DNA of 56,665 bases from Faecalibacillus intestinalis (GTDB lineage Bacteria > Bacillota_I > Bacilli_A > Erysipelotrichales > Coprobacillaceae): positions 1 through 56,665 of the forward strand of contig NZ_PYLQ01000018.1 of assembly GCF_003024685.1 (NCBI RefSeq), given 5' to 3'. Within the stretch, counting starts at the first letter, position 1; the number at the start of each line of letters is the position of its first letter. Below are positions 35,273 to 42,395 of this stretch, piece after piece. A program made the translations under genes and the position numbers. The notes beneath the pieces are model-generated. The model did not search any database and was not told where the DNA came from. It was given only the letters and a program-made list of their open reading frames with translations.

Positions 35273-36697
35273 TTAATCTTCATATGTTTGTAATTGCGTT
35301 TTTGTTTCTTGATACCATTGTTCAAAGTATTCATCACTATTAAATGAAGCTGTTGCTTGATCAAGATCTTGCCCATTTTTTAAATTGGTTTCAACAACTT
35401 GACGATCTTCAGTCGCTTTATCTGCCATCATTGATTGTAAGTAGGCTCTTGCTGTTGTTCCTTGTTTAAAAGCTTTTGGAGAATACATTGCATTTTCTTT
35501 TACTGTGTCAATTGAAACTTCTACAACTTTTTGAGTATCCATATTGTTGTTATTATCAACAAGTGGTTCTACTTTATTAGCTTCTTTTTTAACAGGAAGA
35601 TATCCTGTTTCTTTAGAAAATTGTACGTTTTGTTTAGTATCTGTTAACCATTTTAAAAATTCAACAGCAGCTTGTTGTTTTGTTTTTGTTGTTTTCATTA
35701 CAGCCATTCCTGCACCTTGTTGAATCGCATAATTTTTACTATCTTTAAATTGAGGACATGGTAAGGTTTCCATTTTAATTGAATATGTTTCATCATTACT
35801 ATTTGTTACGGTTTTAGGAAAATAAGTTGCTGAAGAACTCGATCCAACATAACCAATAATATTTCCTGTTTTAATGTCATCTGTTCTAAAGACACCAGAA
35901 GCAGTAAAATAACCTTTAATATAAGGAATATAATAATTATCCCATAATTTACGTGCAACTTTTTCATTATAATCAAGTTTCATTTTTCCATTTTTAACTT
36001 TAAAGATTTCATGTCCTAATTGCATAGAACCCGCCAAAATATAGTTTGCCATCGCATCACGACCAAAGAACGCTTTTCCATCATTTGGTTTTGGTGTTAA
36101 ACTATCCGTCCATTCATAATATTTTTGTGAAACTTCTACAAGTCCTTCAATTGTTGATAAATCTTTAGAACTTACATTGGTTGCTTTTGCAAAAATATCA
36201 AAATCTGTTTTATTGATTGTTAAAATTTCTGTTGATTTTGCAACAGGAAAAACTTTCAATTTTCCATTATTTAAAATATTCCCATCTTGAACATATCCCT
36301 CAATATATTCATCAAGTTCATCATCACTAAAATATTTATTTAAATCAACAATACCATGCATTTGATCAATTGTATAAGCAATGTCATTATAGGCTGAAAA
36401 CATATCTGGAATCTCACTTGCTCCTACTTTCTTTTCAATAGAATCTTTAAGATTTTTTTCCAAATCATTTACCGTTCCACAAGAAACACTTTCAACATAT
36501 ATCCCATTTTCTTTCCCTTGTGTACGATTAAATTTCTTAACTAACGTATTAAACGAACTTAATTGATCTCCGTTATAATAGGTCCATACTGTAATATCAA
36601 CAGGATTTGATGAAGAATAAAGTTCTTCTTTTTGACTCCCACATCCTGATAATAAAACCCCTAAAATAATAAAACTACTCATAATTCCCTTTTTCAT
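35273..36697 (-). CDS. Extracellular solute-binding lipoprotein (sugar ABC type), orphan
   Basis: About 474 aa with a lipoprotein signal peptide (KKGIMSSFIILGVLLSGC; lipobox LLSG-C), so it is tethered to the outer face of the membrane. The mature part follows family 1 carbohydrate-binding proteins (ITVWTYYNGDQLSSFNTLVKKF, then a late AAVEFLKWLTDTKQNVQFSKETGYLPV). No ABC permease or ATPase gene is adjacent; the next gene, 15 bp downstream, is the GGDEF-EAL sensor. A role as ligand receptor for that sensor is more plausible than uptake. The ATG at 36697 follows AAGGTGG; an upstream start at 36718 has no RBS. Confidence 0.88.
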   Translation of the reverse strand: MKKGIMSSFIILGVLLSGCGSQKEELYSSSNPVDITVWTYYNGDQLSSFNTLVKKFNRTQGKENGIYVESVSCGTVNDLEKNLKDSIEKKVGASEIPDMFSAYNDIAYTIDQMHGIVDLNKYFSDDELDEYIEGYVQDGNILNNGKLKVFPVAKSTEILTINKTDFDIFAKATNVSSKDLSTIEGLVEVSQKYYEWTDSLTPKPNDGKAFFGRDAMANYILAGSMQLGHEIFKVKNGKMKLDYNEKVARKLWDNYYIPYIKGYFTASGVFRTDDIKTGNIIGYVGSSSSATYFPKTVTNSNDETYSIKMETLPCPQFKDSKNYAIQQGAGMAVMKTTKTKQQAAVEFLKWLTDTKQNVQFSKETGYLPVKKEANKVEPLVDNNNNMDTQKVVEVSIDTVKENAMYSPKAFKQGTTARAYLQSMMADKATEDRQVVETNLKNGQDLDQATASFNSDEYFEQWYQETKTQLQTYED

Positions 36698-36810
36698 ATT
36701 TTTCCACCTTCTTGGCACCTATTATCTCATAAAATCTCCTTTCTATCGAGGATTTTCTATGAAATTAATACATATTTACTTTTTATAATGAATTAAAAAA
36801 GAAATCATTT

Positions 36811-36886
36811 ACTGTGATTTCTCTTTTCATATAATAATTTAAAATCTACCTAAAGAAAAAGAAGTATCTTTTTACAGATACTTCCT
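36811..36886 (-). terminator. Two tandem hairpins after lctP
   Basis: First hairpin GAAGTATCT/AGATACTTC (36861-36884) with TTTTTCTTT after it on the minus strand; second AGAAATC/GATTTCT (36815-36834) with TTTTTT. Both lie between lctP and the lipoprotein gene. The first is a clear lctP terminator; the second may be a backup. Confidence 0.75.
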
Positions 36887-36904
36887 AAATCATTTATTTT
36901 TAAT

Positions 36905-38470
36905 TTAAGCAATTCCAAAGATTGCCCAGACGTATTGTCCAAAGAAACATACGAGTGCACTAATAATAATGAATAAAGCAGCGTATGGTAATACTTTTTT
37001 AAGTAATTCTCCATCTCTACCCGCTTCATCAACAGCGACTAATCCAATAGCAATACTTTGTGGTGCCATCATTTTACCAGTAGCAACACCTAAGCTGTTT
37101 GCGGCAGCAAGCCAATATTTATTAGCACCAATACTTGCAGCAGTAGACATTTGAACTGATCCAAATAAAGCACTTGAACTTGTACCTGATCCTGTAACGA
37201 ATGTACCTAATGCTCCTAACATTGGGGCAAAGAATGGATAAACAGGTCCAAATACTGAAAATAAAGCGGCAACGGCAGCAATCATTCCTGAATATTGCAT
37301 AACACGAGCTGTTGCTAAAATAAATAACATTGTTAAAATTGTAAACATCATTTGTTTTAATGTTGCAATAAAGACAGCAACCATTTCTGATACTTTTGCT
37401 TTTTGGATAAATCCACCAACGATGGCACATAAAATAATTAAGACACCTGGTGTATTGATCCATGTAAATGTTGTCATACTTGCGTTTTTGTATGTTGAAA
37501 TTTTTACACTTGTCGCAAATGATGATAACGCATCATGGATTGGTGGTACTAAATTACTTGTAAGTAATAAAACAACAAAGATTAAAATAAACGGTGATAA
37601 CGCTTGTAAAGTTTTTCCTACTTTTAAAGGACTTCCTTTTTTTACTTCTAAACGATATTCATCAGGAATAGCGTCTGGATTTGTAAATTTCATACTAGCT
37701 AAAATTGTACATACTAATGAGATAACTGAAGCTGCAACCCCCGCAAGTTCAGCACCAACAAAATATGAAACAACCATTTCTGGAATTAAGAAAGATAATC
37801 CTGAAACTAAAACAACTGGTACAATTCCTTTAAAGGCAGAACCTTTTCCTTTTGTACTTTTTCCTAAAATATAAACCATCACAAATGGTGTTAAAATAAT
37901 TAAAACACTTAAAGCACAAGAAGTTGCAAAAGCAATTAAGTTATTTTCTAAACCTAAGTTTGTTGCAAGTGTTACTGTAGGAATAGCAATTGACCCAAAT
38001 GGTGTTGGTGTTGAATTGGCAACTAAACAAACAAGACAGGCTAGAATTGGATCAAAATCTAAAACCCATAACATACTTGCTGGAATCGCAACTGCTGTAC
38101 CAAATCCAGCCATTGCTTCCATGAAACCACCAAATGACCATCCAATTAATAAAACTAAAACACGTTTATCAGCGGATACACTTGTAAGTAATTTTTTAAT
38201 CATATCGATTGATCCTGTACGTAAAGATAAGTTATACGTAAAAACTGCTGCAATAATAACGATAACAATTGGCCACATTGCAAACGCAAAACCTTCTAAA
38301 ACAGAAGTTAATGTATCTGACATTGAGAATCCAAAATATGTTAATGCTTCAACCGCAGCAATAATTAAGGCACCTAAAGCAGCCTTATATCCTGGCCATT
38401 TTAAACCACATAAAGCGATTACTAACCAGATAATAGGTAATAAACCTAAGATAAAATTAATAATTAGCAT
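36905..38470 (-). CDS. lctP: L-lactate permease family transporter
   Basis: A polytopic membrane protein of 521 aa with about 12-13 helices, belonging to the LctP family (lactate:proton symport, also glycolate). Recognisable stretches: LIINFILGLLPIIWLV at the start, LLIGWSFGGFMEAMAGFGTAVAIPAS, NSTPTPFGSIAIP, and the late GSGTSSSALFGSVQ and TGKMMAPQSIAIG motifs. RBS GAGGGGGAAA stands before the ATG at 38470; the in-frame TTG at 38491 lies upstream of the RBS. Divergent from the HPr-D-lactate dehydrogenase gene, with 137 bp between starts, implying joint control of lactate production and transport. Confidence 0.93.
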   Translation of the reverse strand: MLIINFILGLLPIIWLVIALCGLKWPGYKAALGALIIAAVEALTYFGFSMSDTLTSVLEGFAFAMWPIVIVIIAAVFTYNLSLRTGSIDMIKKLLTSVSADKRVLVLLIGWSFGGFMEAMAGFGTAVAIPASMLWVLDFDPILACLVCLVANSTPTPFGSIAIPTVTLATNLGLENNLIAFATSCALSVLIILTPFVMVYILGKSTKGKGSAFKGIVPVVLVSGLSFLIPEMVVSYFVGAELAGVAASVISLVCTILASMKFTNPDAIPDEYRLEVKKGSPLKVGKTLQALSPFILIFVVLLLTSNLVPPIHDALSSFATSVKISTYKNASMTTFTWINTPGVLIILCAIVGGFIQKAKVSEMVAVFIATLKQMMFTILTMLFILATARVMQYSGMIAAVAALFSVFGPVYPFFAPMLGALGTFVTGSGTSSSALFGSVQMSTAASIGANKYWLAAANSLGVATGKMMAPQSIAIGLVAVDEAGRDGELLKKVLPYAALFIIISALVCFFGQYVWAIFGIA

Positions 38471-38495
38471 TATTTTTCCCCCTCTTGACAAACCT

Positions 38496-38528
38496 ATTAT
38501 AGTGATATTTTATAAAATTTCCATCACT
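38496..38528 (-). promoter_or_regulatory. lctP -10 box with overlapping inverted repeat
   Basis: On the minus strand TATAAT lies at 38501-38496. Directly upstream, AGTGAT (38528-38523) and ATCACT (38506-38501) form an inverted repeat around an internal ATTTTATAAAAT palindrome. The repeat covers the -35 position, so a repressor or activator could act here. The regulator is unknown. Confidence 0.45.
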
Positions 38529-38571
38529 TTTGTAATTTTTCTCAATTTCTTCTTTATTCTCATTTTTTTTG

Positions 38572-38603
38572 TGCTAAAATGGTCTTGCAAAATGGAGGAG
38601 ATT
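38572..38603 (+). promoter_or_regulatory. Extended -10 and RBS of the HPr-LDH fusion gene
   Basis: TGCTAAAAT (38572-38580) is an extended -10; no good -35 is visible. GGAGGA at about 38593-38598 sets the ATG at 38608. Confidence 0.55.
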
Positions 38604-38607
38604 TAAA

Positions 38608-39909
38608 ATGAAAGAAATTAGTTATGTAGTTAATAACACATTAGGTATTCATGCAAGACCTGCTGCATTGCTTGCTCAATGTTGCGTGAATTTCAAAAGC
38701 CAAGTAAGAATTCACTTAGGTGATAAAGTGGCTGATGGAGACAACGTTCTTCAAATCTTAGCATTAGGTGCTAAAAAAGGTGATACTTTAAGAGTGGATA
38801 TCGATGGTGATGACGAAGAAGTTGCAGCAAAAGCAATCGAAGAATTATTACATGGTGCTTTTGAAGAAAAGAAACCTGTAGATGTTTTAAAAATTGCATT
38901 CTTTGGAACTAAAGATTATGATAGAACTTTCTTTAGTGAATTAGTAAAAGATAAAGGTCAAGGAACTTACAATTCAGATATCAAATATTTTGATTCTCAA
39001 TTAGGACCTGAAACTGCTGGTTTAGCTCAAGGTTATGATGCTGTATGTATCTTCGTTAACGATAACGCTTCAAGACCAGTTGTTGAAAAATTACATGAAT
39101 GTGGTGTTAAATTAATCTTATTACGTTGTGCTGGATTCAACAATGTTGATTTACAAGCTGCAAAAGAATATGGAATTACAGTTTTACGTGTTCCTGCTTA
39201 TTCACCATATGCAGTTGCTGAACATGCAATGGCAATTCTACAAGAAGCAAACCGTCGTTTACACAAAGCTTATACAAAAGTTAAAGATAATAACTTTGCT
39301 TTAAGTGGTTTATTAGGTTTAGACCTACATAATAAAGTTGCTGGTATCATGGGTACTGGTAAAATCGGTCAATGTATGGCTAGAATTTGTAAAGGTTATG
39401 GTATGACAGTTTTAGGATGGGATGCTTATCCTAACCAAGCATTAGTTGATGAAGGTTTATTAACTTATGTAAGTAAAGAAGAATTATTAAAGAGAGCTGA
39501 TTTAATTTCTTTACACTGTCCATTAATTATGGGAGATAATGGAACTTATCATTTAATTAACGATGAAACAATCGCTTTAATGAAAGATACAGTTATGTTA
39601 GTTAATACAAGTAGAGGACCTATCATTGATCCTGAAGCATTAATTAGAGCATTAAAACAAGGTAAATTCCATGCTGTTGCTTTAGACGTATATGAAGGTG
39701 AAGATAATAACGTTTATACAGATAAAAGTGATGTTGCTATCACAAACGATATCACAGCTCGTTTACAAATGTTCCCTCAACTTGTTTTAACAAGTCACCA
39801 AGCATTCTTTACTCGTGAAGCTTTACAAGCAATCGCTGTTGTTACAATGGAAAATGCACGTAACTTCAATGAAGGTAATGAATTAGGAAACGCTGAATGT
39901 AAAGCATAA
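38608..39909 (+). CDS. HPr domain fused to D-lactate dehydrogenase (LdhA-like)
   Basis: A protein of 433 aa. Residues 1-88 are a complete HPr domain: GIHARPAA with phospho-acceptor His15 and Arg17, and the DNVLQILALGAKKGD block aligned to HPr 45-59, where the HPrK target Ser46 is Asn46. Residues 93-430 are an NAD-dependent D-lactate dehydrogenase close to E. coli LdhA in pattern: LRCAGFNNVDL, PAYSPYAVAEHA, NAD loop GTGKIG (249-254), NTSRGP with Arg336, DVYEGE with Glu363, TSHQAF with His397. All catalytic residues are present, so it should reduce pyruvate to D-lactate. Fusion to a phosphocarrier suggests control by PEP/PTS phosphorylation at His15 (inference). Start has RBS GGAGGA; monocistronic; divergent from lctP. 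I know of no characterised example. Confidence 0.95.
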   Translation: MKEISYVVNNTLGIHARPAALLAQCCVNFKSQVRIHLGDKVADGDNVLQILALGAKKGDTLRVDIDGDDEEVAAKAIEELLHGAFEEKKPVDVLKIAFFGTKDYDRTFFSELVKDKGQGTYNSDIKYFDSQLGPETAGLAQGYDAVCIFVNDNASRPVVEKLHECGVKLILLRCAGFNNVDLQAAKEYGITVLRVPAYSPYAVAEHAMAILQEANRRLHKAYTKVKDNNFALSGLLGLDLHNKVAGIMGTGKIGQCMARICKGYGMTVLGWDAYPNQALVDEGLLTYVSKEELLKRADLISLHCPLIMGDNGTYHLINDETIALMKDTVMLVNTSRGPIIDPEALIRALKQGKFHAVALDVYEGEDNNVYTDKSDVAITNDITARLQMFPQLVLTSHQAFFTREALQAIAVVTMENARNFNEGNELGNAECKA

Positions 39910-39914
39910 TAATA

Positions 39915-39940
39915 ATGGAGCCAAGTGTGGCTCCTTTTTT
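39915..39940 (+). terminator. Terminator of the HPr-LDH gene
   Basis: GGAGCC/GGCTCC stem (39917-39934) with a 6-nt loop, followed by TTTTTTATT on the plus strand. Confidence 0.9.
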
Positions 39941-39951
39941 ATTACTTAAAA

Positions 39952-40215
39952 TTATGATATTATTTTTAATAATTCTTGGGTTAATTTTGAATCTAAAGCA
40001 GTAAATAGCTTTTTACCTTGGTTGTTTGTGAATACATAGCATACATCGTTTTTTTCTTGATATTGTAAGGCACTTTTGTATTTAGGAAGTTCAAATCTAA
40101 CTCCATTTTTAATCTTATCTAAAACATATTCTTTTTCTCCAAAAGTACTATCAATCACCACTTTATTGTTTTCAATATCAATCACTTTAATTGTCGTAAG
40201 ATGAACATCAAACAT
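39952..40215 (-). CDS. Hypothetical protein, 87 aa
   Basis: Not recognised. A small soluble protein, probably beta-rich (alternating hydrophobics in TIKVIDIENNKVVIDSTF and RFELPKY), with no signal peptide or membrane segment. Coding potential is supported by RBS AAGGAGGGA and a TATAAT at 40242-40237. The IS200/IS605 right end begins about 12 bp upstream of that -10 box, so the original -35 region has probably been replaced by transposon DNA. It converges with the HPr-LDH gene. Confidence 0.65.
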   Translation of the reverse strand: MFDVHLTTIKVIDIENNKVVIDSTFGEKEYVLDKIKNGVRFELPKYKSALQYQEKNDVCYVFTNNQGKKLFTALDSKLTQELLKIIS

Positions 40216-40249
40216 ACATAATCCCTCCTTTTTTATAAATTATAATACT

Positions 40250-40400
40250 TACTTGTTTGACACTCCCCATGTCTAAAGGCAGGGGATTCCTGCTACCTGC
40301 CAACATTGTTGGCTGACCAGTTCGTTTCTGATAGGTCGCAGTGCAAGTTAGGGGTATGCCATTACCCTTCCTAGAGCAGAACCTATAGTTCTCTAGGCAG
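40250..40400 (-). ncRNA. Putative omega (reRNA) of TnpB at the IS right end
   Basis: In IS200/IS605 elements the RNA guiding TnpB spans the end of tnpB and the right end, with the guide read from flanking DNA. Here 40255-40400 has stem-forming stretches (for example CCCCTGCCTTTAGACATGGGG at 40266-40286) and runs into the flank at about 40254. The guide would then be the next roughly 16-20 nt, beginning ACAAGTAAGTATTATAAT. This is inferred from family knowledge plus position; no promoter or end was determined. Confidence 0.55.
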
Positions 40401-41478
40401 TATATCTGTTACCAATATACTCAGTTGAGTTGCATATATTTATTGCTCCTAGCAGATCCCTGTGTGTTTGATATCCACATCTGCATATATAATTCCTGTC
40501 TTTTGCATGATGAACACTTCCACATATCGGACAAATCTGACTTGTATACGCTGGATCTACATACTCAACTTCTATGCCTGCAAGTTTTGCTTTGTATTCT
40601 ATAAATGTAGCTAGTCTATAGAATGACCATGTATGCAGGCTATGATTGTTTTTTCGACTTGTTCTTGTCGTAGAGCGTATGTTTTGAAGTCGCTCTAATT
40701 TGATTACTGATACGTCATGAGCTCTTGCTGTATTTACAATTTCACGACTTAGCTTATGATCTATATCTTTCATGATACGTTGTTCTTTGTTGTTGATTTT
40801 GACAACCGCCTTTGGCTTCTTTGCTTTTTTTTGAAATCTTTTTCTAAGATTGTTGAAGTGTCTTCTTATATATTTGTTTTTTCTCCCATTTCCATAAAAC
40901 TTGATACTTCCATCTGGACAGTAACTTACCGCAGGACATTTGATTCCAAGATCAACACCCATGACATTGTCATTTGAAGAAGCAGCATCTTCTTTGGTAT
41001 CATAGACGATTTGTGCTACGAGGTCATGTCCTTTTACAACAATACGCATCGTTCCTAATTTACTGGATGAAAAAATTGATTTCTGTCTTTCTGACATTTT
41101 TGTCTTGACTGATATACGTTTTGACTTTCCATTGATGATTACTGGAAAGTTAATACAGTCATCATTGATCCTAAAGTTTTGGTTGTTGATATAACAACAC
41201 ATTTTTTTCAAAACAGGAAGTTTTACTTGAGTATCTGAATTTCTTAAAACCTTATTATATTTTCTTATGATGGACTTGGCATCTCGAATACATTGATTGC
41301 ATAAGGCACTTGGAAGAGCAGCATTTACATCTGCTGTTGTTATTTTTGTAATAGCTCTTCCATTGATTGCATCAAGAACAAGATAATTGACTGTAGAAAT
41401 ATACTCCGACATCGTTGCCTTGATTAATTCTGTCCGATATTTATTTGGATAAAGCTTGACTGTTTCTGTTAATTGCAT
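40393..41478 (-). CDS. tnpB: RNA-guided endonuclease TnpB
   Basis: About 361 aa. RuvC-like nuclease core: MGVDLGIKCPAV (first Asp), IKLERLQNIR (Glu), and a C-terminal zinc ribbon CPICG...CRCG followed by THRDLLGAINI with the last catalytic Asp. The N-terminal half has the WED/REC-type pattern including the TVKLYPNKY opening. The catalytic residues and zinc cysteines are all present, so it may be active as a programmable nuclease that preserves the IS. A GTG starts right after the tnpA stop, but the ATG at 41478, 5-8 nt after AGGTGAT, is more likely. Coupled to tnpA. Confidence 0.93.
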   Translation of the reverse strand: MQLTETVKLYPNKYRTELIKATMSEYISTVNYLVLDAINGRAITKITTADVNAALPSALCNQCIRDAKSIIRKYNKVLRNSDTQVKLPVLKKMCCYINNQNFRINDDCINFPVIINGKSKRISVKTKMSERQKSIFSSSKLGTMRIVVKGHDLVAQIVYDTKEDAASSNDNVMGVDLGIKCPAVSYCPDGSIKFYGNGRKNKYIRRHFNNLRKRFQKKAKKPKAVVKINNKEQRIMKDIDHKLSREIVNTARAHDVSVIKLERLQNIRSTTRTSRKNNHSLHTWSFYRLATFIEYKAKLAGIEVEYVDPAYTSQICPICGSVHHAKDRNYICRCGYQTHRDLLGAINICNSTEYIGNRYTA

Positions 41479-41487
41479 AGATATCAC

Positions 41488-41880
41488 CTAAACGTTTTTT
41501 TGATCTTCAATATACTGCTTGATTACAGAAAGTGGTGCATCACCTACTGTAGATACAAAATAGCTATTGGTCCATAGCGATGGGATCCTTGATTTCAACC
41601 AAGGAAACTCCTGTCTCAACACTCTAGAAGAATAGCCCTTGATTCTTTTAACTGCTTTGTGAATTCCATATTGTGGATCTACTTCCATAAGCAAATGTAC
41701 ATGATCTGGCATGATTTTCATTTCAATGATTTCGACATTCAATTGATCACAGGTTTCTTTAATCAACTCCTTTAAGCGATCATCCACACCATCTACAAGA
41801 ACGGGACGTCGATATTTTGGACAGAATACAACATGATATTTACAGGAATAGGTCACATTATTATTTGATTTGCACTTCAT
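41488..41880 (-). CDS. tnpA: IS200/IS605-family Y1 transposase
   Basis: A single-strand transposase of 130 aa, of normal length. The HUH motif is H60-V-H62 (MPDHVHLLMEV) and the catalytic Tyr is Y123 in IKQYIEDQ. KYHVVFCPKYRRPVL at the N-terminus is typical. It acts on single-stranded IS ends folded as hairpins. All key residues are intact, so transposition is plausible. The TAG stop lies directly before the tnpB GTG/RBS. Confidence 0.95.
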   Translation of the reverse strand: MKCKSNNNVTYSCKYHVVFCPKYRRPVLVDGVDDRLKELIKETCDQLNVEIIEMKIMPDHVHLLMEVDPQYGIHKAVKRIKGYSSRVLRQEFPWLKSRIPSLWTNSYFVSTVGDAPLSVIKQYIEDQKNV

Positions 41881-41941
41881 GAATATATTATACTACCAAA
41901 AGCTATCTAATGATATATGTTATTGATAAAAGCTTAAAAAA

Positions 41942-41985
41942 GTTGCCTTATATATCCACAGCTAAAGCTGGGAGCTTTACGGCAA
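41942..41985. repeat. IS left-end hairpin
   Basis: GTTGCC (41942-41947) pairs with GGCAAC (41980-41985), enclosing AGCT/AGCT and CCAC..GGGAG internal arms. This is the imperfect subterminal palindrome expected at the left end for TnpA binding. Confidence 0.7.
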
Positions 41986-42026
41986 CATTTGGTAAAACTT
42001 GTGTTTTCAATTGTAAGTACATAATA

Positions 42027-42054
42027 TTTACACATAATAATGTTATAATATAAT
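42027..42054 (+). promoter_or_regulatory. Promoter of the 72-aa membrane protein gene
   Basis: TTTACA (42027-42032), 16 bp, TATAAT (42049-42054), about 20 bp upstream of the start. Confidence 0.65.
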
Positions 42055-42074
42055 AAAGATAAGAGGTGATCTAT

Positions 42075-42293
42075 ATGAAGCTTATTTATTTAGTAGTTTT
42101 TATTATTATCATCATTATTGGAATTTATCTTTATTTATTCATCCAAGATAGAAAAAATAAAGGTAAAGAAAACAAAGAAACTTACTTAAAAACAAAAGAA
42201 CTTCATGATTTATCCAGAGATGTTCATAGTGACAACTATGAAATTTCAAGAGCACAAGCACATATGACTTTCCGCAGTCCCGGAGGCATGTAA
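42075..42293 (+). CDS. Small single-span membrane protein, 72 aa
   Basis: Not recognised. One very hydrophobic N-terminal helix (residues about 3-24, rich in Ile) is followed by a highly charged Lys/Glu/Asp tail that ends with FRSPGGM, so a bitopic protein with a cytoplasmic tail is likely. The ATG at 42075 follows AGAGGTGAT; a GTG three codons earlier overlaps that RBS. It has its own promoter and a downstream hairpin. The IS lies just upstream without touching the promoter. Confidence 0.65.
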   Translation: MKLIYLVVFIIIIIIGIYLYLFIQDRKNKGKENKETYLKTKELHDLSRDVHSDNYEISRAQAHMTFRSPGGM

Positions 42294-42317
42294 TCTTACA
42301 CTCTAACCCTATCATAT

Positions 42318-42344
42318 TGAAAAGGATGTACAAAACATCCTTTT
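42318..42344 (+). terminator. Hairpin after the 72-aa gene
   Basis: GAAAAGGATGT/ACATCCTTTTC, an 11-bp perfect stem with a 5-nt loop. The T-rich 3' arm gives a weak terminator on the plus strand. Confidence 0.65.
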
Positions 42345-42352
42345 CATTTAAA

Positions 42353-42388
42353 TAAAAAAAGAGTCTTACGCCTAAGCGTAAAACTCAC
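42353..42388 (-). terminator. Terminator of the NCS2 permease gene
   Basis: GAGTTTTACGC/GCGTAAGACTC stem (one G-U) with a short loop, followed on the minus strand by seven T. Confidence 0.88.
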
Positions 42389-42395
42389 TTCTTCA

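Larger units (their letters stand above)
40255..41990 (-). mobile_element. IS200/IS605-family insertion sequence (tnpA + tnpB)
   Basis: About 1.7 kb containing a Y1 tyrosine transposase and a TnpB gene in the same orientation, flanked by subterminal imperfect palindromes instead of inverted repeats, as in IS605-type elements. The right end (near 40255-40290) carries the CATGGGGAGTGTCAA-type sequence on the minus strand; the left end hairpin is at 41942-41985. No target duplication is expected for this family. It sits between divergent small genes (39952-40215 minus, 42075-42293 plus). Exact ends are estimates. Confidence 0.85.

Noticed and set aside
37422-37874. 150-aa plus-strand ORF opposite lctP
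   Set aside because: Same antisense artefact; residue pattern mirrors the membrane helices of lctP in reverse.
38016-38606. 196-aa ORF on the plus strand opposite lctP
   Set aside because: Antisense shadow of a well-conserved permease; low-complexity Lys/Thr/Ile composition, no RBS, no recognisable family.
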